Source of the DNA: Trema orientale
Taxonomy: Eukaryota > Streptophyta > Magnoliopsida > Rosales > Cannabaceae
Direction: 5' to 3'
DNA: 64,000 nt
Assembly: GCA_002914845.1 (NCBI GenBank)
Contig: JXTC01000169.1
Coordinates: 554,057 to 618,056, forward strand
The notes beneath the pieces are model-generated. The model made no database searches and was not told the origin of the DNA. It saw only the letters and a list, made by a program, of their open reading frames with translations. Each line of letters begins with the position of its first letter. Position 1 is the first letter of the stretch. Positions 1 through 12,111 of the stretch are shown piece after piece. The position numbers and the translations under genes are program-made.

Positions 1-524
1 CTCATGGAATGTGCTTCACCCTGTATGTGATTTGATCTATATAGTTGCGTTCATTTCCTTGTCGTTAAGGCTTCTTTGCTGTTCCAACTGGTTTTCTTTT
101 ATGTTCTTCTGTCCTCATCCCGACCTCCGACTAGGCCTGCCTCATTAGCCTTGGTGAACACAGTTTTGTAATTATCGGCTTTTGGAAAAACTTTGGTCTA
201 CTTCATTCTCGATGGATTATGAATGAAAAAATTTGTTTCATAGGCATTGCACAATTTGTTAATTAATAAGCTTGTTGAAAATGTGCATAATTTCACCCTG
301 CATTGTTCTCATTGTCCTCTGGGAACAATGAAGTTATTACAAAAACTCCTCTCTGTTCTCCTTCCCGCCTAGCAAAAAGAAAGTCTATTTAACTCTGCTG
401 AAATGAGTTTTCCATCAACATTTTACTGTAGAGTAATAATTCCCGTAAATAGGATTCCAAATGAAGTTAATCAATTGTTAGTCATTGTCTGTTTTAACAT
501 AGTTTTATATTGTGGCATTGCCAG

Positions 525-1727
525 ACTTGGATTTTATGTTCCACATGTTCTTTCTTGCTCGATACTGCAAGCTTCTTGAAGAGAACTCCTTCAGGGGAAG
601 AACTGCTGATTTCTTTTACATGCTCTTATTTGGTGCCACTGTCTTAACTGGAATCGTTCTTGTTGGGGGGATGATACCTTATCTGTCCGAGTCATTTGCA
701 AAAATTATATTCCTCAGCAATTCACTCACGTTTATGATGGTTAGTTACTCCCTTTGTCTCTGAACGTAAATACTTTTTCCTCCGTGGATTACAGTTGTTT
801 CTGAAATGTTATTGCATTTTCCGTCTTTCAGGTTTATGTGTGGAGCAAGCAAAACCCTTTTATTCATATGAGTTTCTTGGGCCTCTTTACTTTCACAGCA
901 GCTTATTTACCATGGGTCAGTGAGATTCAAAGCCTTCTTGTATTACACTTTTGAACCACTATTCCATTGATAGTGATTGTAATCCTGCTTTAATACCATA
1001 TGTGTTTTTATTTCAACTTGTTCTTTGGTTGATATTAATTTGAGCCATAAGTGATTTTGATCAAAGTATCTGGTCTATTCGGACATTTAATAAATATATA
1101 TATATATATATATTTCACTCTTGTTCTTGCAGGTTCTTTTGGGATTCTCTGTCCTTGTTGGAGCCAGTGCCTGGGTTGACATGTTGGTACGTATTTTCGT
1201 TCATTTGAGATATTGTCTAGCATCTTGCTCTTATTCGGCTCTTCCCTGCTAGCATTTAAGTAATTGTCAAAAACTAGATGCACATAAAATGGAAGTTTAC
1301 GCTATGGGACCTACTCTGCTGTTATGCTTTAATGTTTCAGTGATTAATTCCCTGTTATAAAATAGGAAACATTGTTCTCGGCGAAACATTGTTCTCGGCG
1401 AATCATAATATTCTCAATAAAGCGATGAAAATCCAAAATTTAGTGCTTTTTCTTGGAAAAAATCCACGACTGCCCCCACATGCAATCTCCTCCTCTCTTT
1501 TCCAGTGTCAAATATTTATTGTCTTCTAAATTGGCTTTGTTCAGGGAATGATTGCTGGCCACGCTTACTACTTTCTTGAAGACGTTTACCCTCAAATGAC
1601 TGGTCGACGGCCATTAAAAACCCCATCCTTTATCAAAGCACTATTTGCAGATGAAGCTGTCGTCGTGGCTCGGCCAGCAAACGTGAGATTCGCACCGCCG
1701 CCTGCTGAGGATATTCACCAAGACTAA
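525..1727 (+). CDS. DER2: Derlin-2-type ER membrane protein, 3' part (exons 525-739, 832-915, 1133-1186, 1545-1727)
   Basis: Derlins are multi-pass ER membrane proteins of the rhomboid-like superfamily that help export misfolded proteins to the cytosol for degradation (ERAD). Four exons join in frame to give the last 178 residues. The first exon begins after a CAG acceptor in phase 1, starting at the LDF of the family's DLDF segment. It continues through the conserved RYCKLLEENSFRG and LLFGATVLTG stretches; the second exon carries VYVWSKQNP and the fourth GMIAGHAYYFLEDVYP. The tail ends in the family's charged IHQD. All introns are GT-AG. The N-terminal part of the protein (about 65 residues in Arabidopsis) is not in the window, and 1-524 reads as intron. 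The match is closest to the DER2.1/DER2.2 type. Intron 3 carries a short TA microsatellite (about 1094-1112). The gene converges on the TOM1-type gene, whose stop lies about 1 kb further on. Confidence 0.93.
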
Positions 1728-2777
1728 AGACCCTTGGGCAAAATGAAAAGTTGATAGAACTGCTCGACAGCACGGACCAATAGGAATAGTTGTTGGTCTT
1801 GTAACATAGAGAAATCTACCCCAATTTTCTAATTGCCCTTTTGCCCCCTTGTGCATTCTTTATAATTTTAAGATTATCAATATGTAATCAAAGTTTTTTC
1901 AACAGTTGACAAGTGGAAGAGATGAGAAAAAGGAAAACGGTATGCGTTATGCTTCAGCAGTAACCTGTACTGATACTATCTTCTTATTTAAATGCTCCTT
2001 ACTCAAATCTAGGTACCGAGTACCAGCTCATAGTTTATCTGCCTGGCTCCGACGACTAGCTCACCAATCACGTAACTGAACTGAATATTGACACTCCTGA
2101 ACACCTAATGTGAATCTTGATTCATGAATGCGGAAAGACTGATTCTTTTTCAAAATTTATTATCATGAACGTGATTGCGGAGACTCGACTTGTTCTTCTT
2201 TTTTAATTTTTTTCTTTTTTTTTTTTCAATAAACAAGTTATTAGGTTTGCAGTACGATGGAGGTGGGAGTGACAAAGTAGATTGGAACCAAACAAGACTT
2301 GAAACTCAAAACAAAATAGTCAAAATGGATGAAACCAACGGAACATTTACAATAGGAAGAGTTGGAAAAGCCATATATATCATATAAATGATCATAGAGG
2401 ACCAAAAAAGATGAATAAAATAAAATAAATAAGCAAAGCGTGGTGAGAGACTCAAGTCGGACTGAAAAATCAATCATCTGCGATACAGAAGTTACAGGAA
2501 AATTTTCATTTTTCTACATGTTGATGAAATAAACCTGACTGTCAATAATCCATAATGGAATCAAATCAAGCAATTTCTCCTAGCAAGCTGCAGATCGCTA
2601 TGTATTGTACATCTCAGAAAACTTTCCCGGCAAGACGAGTCATTACCAGAATAGGACACCTCATTTCTCAACCTTACTCTGCTTCTCGAATTTTAAAAGC
2701 ATTCAACTGACTCGCATATCACAAAAATTGATATCAGAGGGGGCGAGAATTATGTTGAGACTAATAGGTATGATTGC
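1728..2777. other. intergenic region between convergent genes
   Basis: It holds the likely 3' UTRs of the Derlin gene (+) and the TOM1-type gene (-). A T-rich run lies near 2199-2227. I see no coding exon on either strand. Confidence 0.6.
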
Positions 2778-5700
2778 CTAACGGATTGGGTGATATTGGG
2801 CGGATACTCTCTTGGGGGGCAATTTACGCAAGATGTAAAGAACAAGAGCTGAAGGCAGGATCTCAACCAGCTGTCAGTGGAGCAACGAACATTCCAAAAA
2901 TCAGCAAGGGCAAAAGAAATAATAACAGATTTAAACTGGGGGAAAAAAAGGGTAACATTCCATCGTAACAAGGTAAATGGAATACCATGTAATAGATCAT
3001 ATTCAAAACTGGATGATCCAAAACATCAAGTGAGGCATCAGTGTCAAAAGCAGATAGTACAACCTGCAATTCACAAGCAAGTCAAAAATAGTAATAATTA
3101 TGTAACCTATGTATCATTCAAAAAAAGCAGCACTGCCAAAGGATGCAGATCAATGGAAGCAACATTGACATACAGAGTCATAGTTAAGGAAGTTCAATAT
3201 GAAGTAGCTCTCACGAGAAAGTTGGTTTAATGATTAGTGCAGAGAACAGTTTGAATCTCACCACAAAGCATCTTATGAGGAAGCAGGTGAAACATATGGC
3301 TGTGACAGATCCAACCTGCAACATAAAATGGGCATTAGGAACACTGAACATTCACAAATTAAAAAGTGAAAAGGAAGGAACGAGCCAGGCGTTCAAAGCC
3401 AAAAATCAAGCAACTATGTCTAGCAACATGTCAGGAAAACTACAAAAGGGAAGGCACAAACCTCATGAAGCTTCTTTCTTCTCCCTTTGGATTCAATGGG
3501 GAAGCGTCTTAACATGAAAAATAATCTGGAGTTGATGTAGAATAATCCATTAGGAGATGCAAAAAGGCACATAAAGTAGAAGTAGTAATCAGAACCAAGG
3601 CAGCTGCTAATATTCTATATACTTTGGTTATATGTCTTTAGATTTAATCCAGAACACTCACCTTCCTCCATATAGCAAGAACCCTAATGCAGCTATAAAG
3701 GATACAACTGGAAGAGGGGGAAAAAAAAAAGAAGTCACATACGAACAACTAGCACAATAAAATTCTCTACTAACTACTAAGGTATCTCAATCTTAGAAGT
3801 GAAATTTCTGAAACTAATATCATAATTAGATTCAAGTTCTGACCTGCAATAAATATCTTTCCAATGAATTCCACAGCACTGTTGTCATTTATCCAGAGGT
3901 ATATCCAGATCGCAACCTGGAGAAAAACTCTCATTCAGACAAGATTCTACTTATAGTAATAAGGTAAAGGATTTTCTAAACAGTTCAAGAAAAACTATTG
4001 TTTCTGAATTATGCTTGGAAATTGGATTGAACTGTGCACAGCTCAGCCAAAATTTTGAGGAGTTGAATACAAGCTCTTTTATCCACCAAAAAGGATACAA
4101 TGATGAGGTGCCCAGGGATATCATGTAAGGGTATCTTCTATCCCTGGTTGTTGGCCAAACATTATGAACGCATTTTGATTAGACAAAACAGAAAATATGT
4201 TTTTCTCTCTCATTTAGCAAAAAAAAGGGAACGGAGGTCAGAAATTAGCAGAGAAGGAAGTACTATAAGGGAAGCCAGCTGTCCATGTACGTAGTATCCT
4301 GGATAACGTGGCAGGCTTGTATATCTTCTCTATCATACAAGGTTTCCAAAATAATTCTCTCTACCATTTAAAATCATGCTAGCTGATGTACTTATGGATA
4401 AATCATTAACAAAATAATATATGAAAAGCAAGGATCTGATGAAACATGCCAAAGACTCAAAAAAAATAAAAAAATTAAATAAAAATTCATTTGTCCAAGA
4501 AAAACAAAAATTCAATTGGCTAATAAATTATTGAAAATTATGCATTGTAAGAGAACATAAGAGATGGAACAGACCTGTATAACGTACATCGCACAATTAA
4601 CTGAAATGTAAAAAATCCTTAGCTTATCTGTTGGTAAACTTCTTGCCTGCTTGTTGGTTACAATCCAAAAGGGGGAAAAAATATCAATATTATTTACATA
4701 TCACCACAACTCTATGTATTCCTAGAATAGGACTCTGGCTTCATACACAAAAAGAATCAACCACTTTACTATCAGTCCTCATGCAACTAATCAAAGAAAA
4801 TGCACTTGCCTGGTGATAAATCTCTGCCCAAAAAAGGACAAGAAGCGTGTAAGTAGTGAAGAAGAGAAGTCCCGGAAGATCCAGTAACACCAAGGTTAAC
4901 ACCTGATTCAAGATAGAGCTCCCTATCTTAGTATACAAGACTTAAGTTGTCATTGACTAAAGGCAACCTACAATGCATTTAATAATCCACTATGGTTAGA
5001 CACCAATCAGCAACTTACTTTTCCCAGTTATGGATTTTAGCTTTGCTCCGGAACATTTTACAGAGCACCAAGAGAATGGAGTACATCATAGCAATCAAGA
5101 CTAGTGATGCAACTAAAGTAAAATACAAAAGCCAAAATATCAACATAGAACTTGTACTTTGCACTGCACATTTTCCATTGGTTCAAGAAAACTTAATTAA
5201 GGGATGAAAACCACGTAGATGTTATCTGGGATTACTTTACTCCCACTCAAGCACGTGATAAAACAAGGTTAATAGAGTGAGTTATGCCATCTGGGAATTC
5301 TAATGCATTGCTCACTGTTTTTGTGTGACCAATATCCAGAGTTAGCTATTAATCATTTCTACTAATTAAAAAATAATTTAATGAAAGGAAACACGTGCTT
5401 CTTCTCGGCTCGAGAATAATTCCGAGACACTTGCAATTAATCAGTTACAGTGCTAACAACATACCAAGAAAAAATATTATCTGCTACTGAAATCCTTGGA
5501 CATAAGCACTTAAAAACACTAACCTTTGGATGCAAAAGAAAGACTTGTTTGTGAAATCCAAACACAATTGCACGTACTGCCAAAAAAAAAAAAAAAGAAG
5601 GAAAAAAAAACGAAAAAAGGGTTATCAATGAATTAGATCACATCTCATGAAAAACTCCGAAAAAATCTCATGGACCCTACGAAAATCACCTCCATTAACA

Positions 5701-6366
5701 ATGAAATTCATAAGATGGAAGACCTTCTGGGTTGTCCAACCATATTCAGGCACTCTCAGTTCAATCCTTATTAATTGAAACTGCGCATCATAGACACCCA
5801 TATTCAAAGCTCATTTACATTCTTCAGAAACATATTATAGCAACAGATTATTACTAACTACGCATGATTATGATATGGTTATAGCAACAGAACTATTACT
5901 CCCTCACAGACAGCAACAGTGAAGTTATTCTCACTCTGGATTAAGCCTCAAAAGCTCAAATCAATTAAATTACATTCATGGGAAGAACTTTTTGGGTATA
6001 ATTTCCTGATTAGAAACAGAAATTTCAAGCTAATTAAATTATATAATTGAACAAGTAGCTCCTCCTCACAGCTTATTAGACTATTAAAAAATGTGATAAT
6101 TATAATAAATACTGACGCCCATCATTTCCACAACCCCGTTCCCAAAACCATACTCCAAATTCATGAAACCGAATGAGAGAGAGAGAGAGAGAGAGAGAGA
6201 CCAGAGCAACGGTGGAGACGAGAGCATAAGCAGCGCAGAGAGAGTAGAAGATGCCGTCCTGCCACTGAGTGGACTCATTGATCTCGTCCCACCAATCGAG
6301 AAGCTGATGAGCTCCCTTCTCCATCTCCATCGCCATAGGTCTCGAGCTCAGCACCATTCTGGTCAT
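2778..6366 (-). CDS. TOM1: Tobamovirus multiplication protein 1 (TOM1)-type multi-pass membrane protein, 11 exons, 293 aa
   Basis: TOM1-family proteins are seven-pass vacuolar/endomembrane host proteins, known as factors that plant tobamovirus replication proteins bind. Their normal cell role is poorly defined. Exons: 6202-6366, 5690-5780, 5524-5576, 4810-4902, 4575-4646, 3844-3916, 3662-3707, 3462-3525, 3262-3315, 2986-3063, 2778-2870. All join in frame to 882 nt, close to the 291 aa of Arabidopsis TOM1 as I recall it. Diagnostic segments are [10 protein letters not shown] (exon 1), [18 protein letters not shown] (exon 2), [10 protein letters not shown] and LFWAEIYHQ (exon 4), GFLLYGGR (exons 7-8), [18 protein letters not shown] (exons 8-9), [10 protein letters not shown] (exon 10) and LRKLPPKR near the C-terminus. 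The ATG at 6366 is the first in frame; a second Met three codons on could also serve. Intron 4 uses a GC donor (GCAAGT). Intron 1 starts inside a long CT tract. TOM3/THH1 paralogues are less similar by eye. Confidence 0.93.
6175..6200. repeat. GA/CT microsatellite abutting the TOM1 intron 1 donor
   Basis: About 13 GA units on the + strand. Read on the gene strand, this is a CT tract that begins right after the splice donor GTCTCT (6201), so the first bases of intron 1 are simple repeat. Confidence 0.9.
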
Positions 6367-9000
6367 TTTACACCAGTTTCACAGAGCAAAACTAACCCAA
6401 ACTCCTCAATCAAGTGTGTGAGAGAGAGAGAGAGAGAGACCAAGTCCAGCTCGCTCCTCTAGCTCTAAGGCTCTTAGCTCTACCAGACGGTCTCTAAGTC
6501 TAGACTATAGAGAGAGAGAGAGAGAGATGGGCCTTTCCGGAATTGGGCTTCTTGTTTTCTTCGGTCATTCTCGTTCTCACCTAAGCTTCCCTCCTCCTCT
6601 TCTCTCTCTCTACGGAACGAGTAAGTGGCCAGCGCCTCGGTTGTTGTTGTCACTTCTTGACAATTTTGTCATTATAAAAATATGTACACACTTTTATTTT
6701 AAACACCACACCTTTATTTTAATTTATTTTGTTCCCTCGTTATTTTAGTTGATTCAATAAACCTCCATAATAATTAGTCTTATCTTTTTTTTTTTTTTTT
6801 CCAAAGCTTCTTACACTTTTTTTGCACACGTTTCTTCCATTTGTATGCTATTATTAGACCGTATGGAAAACTCTTTTCTAATGTTTGGGGAAATATGTAA
6901 TGCTCTTTTAATGAGGGCTAACTCTCCAACCACCAAATCCCGTGGCGCGCCTCGAGCTAATATATTGTAGTATTACTATCGGATTTATTTAGTAAATTTT
7001 GCGTATCATTTAATATGCTAAAACATTATTTTTAGCTCTTCTCTAAGTTATTAAATCGATTGGTGGATAAGATCGTTATAATTTTATCTTTTTGTTATTT
7101 AGGAAGAGCATTTAAGTCCAAAGATTTCATGATCATGACGATTACCACTAGACTACATTTATAATTAATTACAATAATTATACATTTCACACACTATCGT
7201 AATTTAGGAGTATTTAGGACGAGGGCATTTGGTGTTACTGCATACATCGTGTGTACAAAAAGAGTAAAGAGAAAAAGGTCAAAAATAAAATAAAAAATTA
7301 ATTGACATGGTTTTCTCTGTCTTCGTTAACAATTTCATAGCCTTAGGGCGGCAAAGATTAGAAATTTAATAAATGAGCGGCTAATAAGCAGAGCTTTCGA
7401 ATTTAAACGTGTATCTAATCTAAATTTACAAGGACGGGTTAGTGGATATTAATCACGCGATGATGCCGCGGAGAGAAGATTCGGTGTGAGATTCGCCTTT
7501 TGCCTTTGATTTGGGCCTACCTACCCAAACACCCAACAGTCCAATGCATCATAAGATATATATGAAAATAATAAATAAATAAATAAAAATAAATAAAATA
7601 GAGTTGAGTGGGAATTGTTTGGCTTACGAGAGCAGTACTAGTAGCAACTAGCAACAAAGCAGTAGTACTATTTTCACATGAACGTGGCTAGAAGTTTCTC
7701 CACTGGATGACGTGGCCTGGACGGTCTGCCGGTGCTGGCCCCCACCCCATTTACATTTGTCCTTGTCCTTTTGTTCATTATTTTGCTCAAAATCTTTAAA
7801 TAATTTATATGTTAACAATGTACATCCAAATTAGGGGTGATACTTCTAACTTGAGCAATGTTATGGGCGGGATATTATATGTTATAGTATATTATTAGAT
7901 GTTAGTATATTATTAGGTAATTCTAACTAATAAATTAGAATAAATTAGATCTTATATGGGTATTATCTAAAATAAAATTATAATTAGTTAATAATATTCT
8001 AACACATCATGTGTTGTTGAACACTATAATGTGCATAGTATTACTATATATATATATTTGCTTGAAACCAATAAACCTGATTGACATATTAAAATTGATG
8101 GTCTTCAATTGTTCTTTTTTTAGGGTTTAGGGTTTATGAGAAATGACTTTTTTTAAGATAAATTTAAAAAATGGCCATTTTTTATACTTATTTAATAAAT
8201 GACCGTTTTTAATTTTATTTTGATAAATGATCTTCTTTTAGTTGATCTATTTTTATAAAGCAAATCAATTTTTCAAAAAATCTTTTAAAAAAAATCAATT
8301 TTCTAAAAAATAAATTAATATATTTTGATATACTAAATATAAATTACAGTCATTTTTTAAATAATTTTCAAAATTTAGCCATTTTTCAATCATATTTGAA
8401 AAAAAAAAGAGCTATTTTGTAAATTATGATCCAAAATTCGATCATTTAGCTTTCACTACAAATTGGATCGAATCTGAACTCAATGTGCCACATCCGTCCG
8501 TAAAATTTGTATGTAATTTTAACTGAATTCTAGCAACCAGAAATCTGTCCCATCCTCACGCATAATCCTGGTTGATTAAAAGAACGAACCAAAAAAAAAG
8601 GGGCAAACTACTCATGTATCAATCATGTTCATAATTATGGGTAGTATTTAAACAAATAAAAACGTGATATTTGGCTAATTTTAAATAATCAGGATTAACA
8701 TTGTTGTAACTTAAAATTTAATAAAATATAATTTGTTAATATTTTATTACAATACACCTATCTTAATTATTAAAATTTATATTTAAAGATAAATAGAAAA
8801 AATACCAATAAAAAACTGCTTTCGTATGTTCTATTTATTTTTAATGGCTGACGTATTTTTTAATTTTCAATGTTATCATTATTTATGAGTCCGTTGTGTT
8901 TCCTTTTTTTTTTTTTTTGGTAATACGTTGTGTTTCCTTTTGTTAAAAAATATATGCATTGTTGTCTATCGTTATCCTCTTCCTCTCTCTAATAATATAT
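6367..9000. other. intergenic: TOM1-type 5' region, then AT-rich DNA
   Basis: 6367-6530 is the presumed TOM1 5' UTR/promoter with more GA tracts (about 6419-6440 and 6510-6528). The rest is AT-rich with homopolymer runs and many short ORF shadows. I see no supported gene. Two tandem TTTAGGG units near 8120 are too few to mean anything. Confidence 0.5.
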
Positions 9001-9959
9001 GTATACGTTATAACCTCGATAAATTAATATCCAATAAATTAATAATTTGTATTAGATAATATTCTTTATGGTCGCTAATTCGGCTAATATAGTAAAAGGT
9101 GGGTCTATTGCCACATTTCAGTTTGCTCTCTATACACTTGAATTAAATTCACTCATCATTTAAATTTTTCTTTAAATATTACTTGTTGTACCTTTTAGTT
9201 ATTCCTAAGTAGCTCTTATAATTAAATTTCTATTTTTCTTTTCTTACCCACCTGCTTATCTTCGTTTTACCATATTCATTACCAGTTTAAAAATGAAGAA
9301 ATTTGGAATAAAAAAACTTAAATAAAAATATCATAGAAATAGAAAAACAAATCTAATACAACATAAATTCAAAATAAATTTATCAAAACTATTTTCTTCA
9401 TCAACAGCGATCTCCAACAAATTCATAATAGCTAAACCCAAATTAGATTTATCTTTGTTTATATGTTATTAACGCAAAGAGAAAAAACAAACCTAAAAAA
9501 TTTCATATGAGCCTAGAGAATTAGAATAAGAATTAATGATTTTTCTGATTCAAATTCAAATATATAGACCATCTTTATTTCCTAATAAATCATAATCATA
9601 ATTATGGATTTTTTAAGAGGGGTATGTAAAGATTTTTTATTTTAAAAGAGACGTATTAGGATAATTTATTTTGTACCTAAAAATAATTTCTTTAAGATCA
9701 TTTCAAGAAATAATTGAAACAATGTGTGAGAATAGCAGACACACGGCCCTATAGTAAATTAATGTTTCAATAAACTCGTACGATAATACATTATAAAAAT
9801 ATTATATTCGAGTCATTGGATATATAAATGAATAATCTCATAATACTAGAATTCTGTAAATACATATAACCTAATTAGAAATCATTTGTAAAATATGTTT
9901 ATTGTTGTTTATTTATTCTTAAATTGATGTCGATTTGAATCTCATCTTTAAATTTTTGT

Positions 9960-10345
9960 AATGCGGTAAGAAGATCTGGTGTGGAATTCTTGTTTTGTGA
10001 CAAAAAAATTATTCAAAGTTATTATTGCTCCTAGTGATTCTTTATGCAAGACATGCTCCATAGTAGAACTATCATCTTCAAGTTCATCATCTCTATAATT
10101 TCTCATGACGTTTTAAATAATTTGCTTGTCACTCAAAATCTCTGACGTTGTGTCATTTTCTCTAGGGTAGTTCAAGAGGAACTCGACATCTATTTTATCA
10201 CTACACCTACTCTTTGATTACCTTTTTTTTCAGTTCTTGCATGCCTTCACCTCCCAAGCAAGGTCTATCCAAATTCTCTGAAAGCCATGTTATCCACAAC
10301 CTAATTTTACATTATTGAAAGCAATTTGCAATAATTTTTACATGT
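9960..10345 (-). pseudogene. pogo/Tigger-like transposase C-terminal remnant
   Basis: Read on the minus strand from about 10345, a stretch resembles the IANCFxHCKIR signature that follows the DDE domain in plant pogo-like transposases. It is followed by an open stretch with WITWLSEN and a GGEGMQEL-like segment. Further on come an acidic DDELEDDSST-like stretch and a HKESLGAI-like helix, as in the C-terminal region of these proteins. Several in-frame stops and frame changes interrupt it, so it is not functional. The family call is by eye. Confidence 0.5.
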
Positions 10346-10373
10346 ACATCTATTGTCCGAGTTGAAAATCTAA

Positions 10374-10730
10374 CCGTTTGGTTCACCTATTTGAATGTGT
10401 GTATTTGAATGAAAATTGTGGAATGCGTGTTATAATTGGAATGGGAGACATTTGAATGGAAAAAATAGTGGAATGGGTTATAATTAGAATGGGAGCATTG
10501 GAATGGACCATTCAAAAACACATCTCCCTCTCCATTCTCATTCAAGACACAAAAAAACCATTCCAATGGTTAATTTTTCTGATGGACCATTTGAACAGAA
10601 AAACTGAATTGTTGAAACAAACACACATTCTAAAAGATCATTTGAATGGAAAAATTGGAGTTGTTGAAACAAACACTCATTCAAATGGATTTTCCATTCC
10701 AATGGAATGGAATGGTTGAAACAAACGGGT
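10374..10730. mobile_element. small TIR element with repeated TTTGAATGG / GTTGAAACAAAC motifs
   Basis: The left end reads CCGTTTGGTTCACC. The right end reversed reads CACCCGTTTGTTTCAACC, giving similar but imperfect inverted termini. The interior repeats short motifs (GAATGG, TTTGAATGGAAAAA, TTGAAACAAACAC) several times. The ORF across it is a by-product of these repeats. No clear target duplication was found. Confidence 0.45.
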
Positions 10731-11532
10731 GAAACAAAATATATAGTTCGTAAAATGAACTAATAAAAAATTAATTAATTAAATAATAAATTGATAAATT
10801 AGTAATTTTTTAATTAATTGATAGATTAGTAATTCGCTAAATTAATAATATTTTTAGTCCCAATGTTATTAATTTTTAGAGGTTACACTGTATATAGTAA
10901 TTGCTTTGGTTCCAAGGTTATTTGTTTTTAGAGCTTTTACTGTATATAGTAATTTCACATAATTATTACCGGGTTTAATTTGGGAGTGGATGATGAGCTC
11001 ATATTATTGGATAAATTTATTCCTGTTAATGGATAGGCAAATTTCAGCATAAATATATAAAAGAATAAATATAATTAATGACATAGTTATAGACAATATA
11101 ACAACAATACCATAAATATTACATTTCCAGCTATAAATAACCGATAAATTTGGAAAAATATCAAAATTGAAATTTATGAATATAAACAACAAAATTGAAA
11201 TGTATGAATATAAACATTACAAACATAAACATTATTAATATAAATTTAAAAAGTTTAATTAGAAAAATAATCGAGATTTGTGTATCACACAATTTTCTTA
11301 AAACAAATTCGACTATTTTCAGTGGATACTTGAAGTTGTTAGTTGTTTGTATCCTGAGATTTAATGGAGGAAAGTCACGATTGTCTCACCACAAAGCTAT
11401 TTTGGTGAACTGAAAGAAGTCCGTAATCTATCAAAACTAGAATATCACGTAGATAATTAAAAAAAAAAAAAAAGAACATTTCTGGAANACAATAGAAATA
11501 GACCCATAATAACAATCTACTCTCCCAATAAT

Positions 11533-12040
11533 TAGGGGTGCACATCATATGGGTATCAGGTATTCGGGTTTCGGACAAAGAGAAATAGCTAATCGAAACC
11601 GAATCAACGAGAATCGGGTTTTCGGGTTTCGGATAGGTCGGGTATTTGAGTAGTTTGGGTCAGGTCAGGTTTTATAAACATATAAAAAAAAATTTTCTTT
11701 CTTTTTACCACATAAAAAATAATTTTGATTTTTTTTTCTCATTTTATGCATAATTAGCTATTTACAAAATACATATAATCTCATAAACATTGAAACATAA
11801 AAGGAAAAAAAAAAAAAAGAGAAATAAATTAATAAAGGCACCAATTTTAAGGTTTTTTCTTTCTTTTTTCTTTTTTAATAATAGTGGTGGTTCAAGTCGG
11901 GTACCAAACTCCTCAAAATGTATACCCGTACCCGAACTGAAAACTCTTAGATTCGATCAAGTTTTACCCGAAAATTTGGGTACACTCGTTTGGACCCAAA
12001 GTCAGGTAGGTCAGGTTTTTTGCATTTTTGTGCAGCTCTA
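11533..12040. mobile_element. hAT-type MITE, 508 bp
   Basis: The ends TAGGGGTGCACA and TGTGCAGCTCTA are inverted repeats with 10 of 12 matches. The flanks are CCAATAAT (left) and TCAATAAT (right), an 8-bp target duplication with one mismatch, as expected for the hAT superfamily. The interior contains CGGGT-rich stretches at both ends and AT-rich DNA between; it encodes nothing. Confidence 0.75.
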
Positions 12041-12111
12041 TCAATAATTGACATGTTCACCTAATTAAAGCATAATCTCTAAAAATGACCCCCTTATTAT
12101 AAATAATAATA

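Larger units (their letters stand above)
9003..10892 (-). mobile_element. decayed pogo/Lemi1-like (Tc1-mariner superfamily) transposon
   Basis: The left end (about 9003) reads TATAACCTCGATAAATTAAT. The right end read backwards (10892 inward) gives CAGTGTAACCTCTAAAAATT, so the two form degenerate terminal inverted repeats. From memory, these resemble the CAGTAAAACCTCTATAAATT ends of Emigrant/Lemi1 elements. A second end-like sequence (CAGTAAAAGCTCT on the minus strand) sits at about 10905-10937. Inside, the minus strand retains a stop-ridden C-terminal transposase remnant. The N-terminal catalytic part is missing, and another TIR element (about 10374-10727) appears to have inserted nearby. Confidence 0.55.

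Noticed and set aside
2774..3517. Forward ORFs of 64-117 codons
   Set aside because: They are antisense shadows of TOM1 exons 8-11 and their introns.
6527..6748. 73-codon forward ORF upstream of TOM1 with a hydrophobic start
   Set aside because: It lies in the TOM1 promoter region, follows a GA repeat and has no similarity I recognise. A signal-peptide-like look is common in such AT/CT-rich DNA.
8115..8140. Interstitial telomere repeat
   Set aside because: There are only about two TTTAGGG units, expected often by chance.
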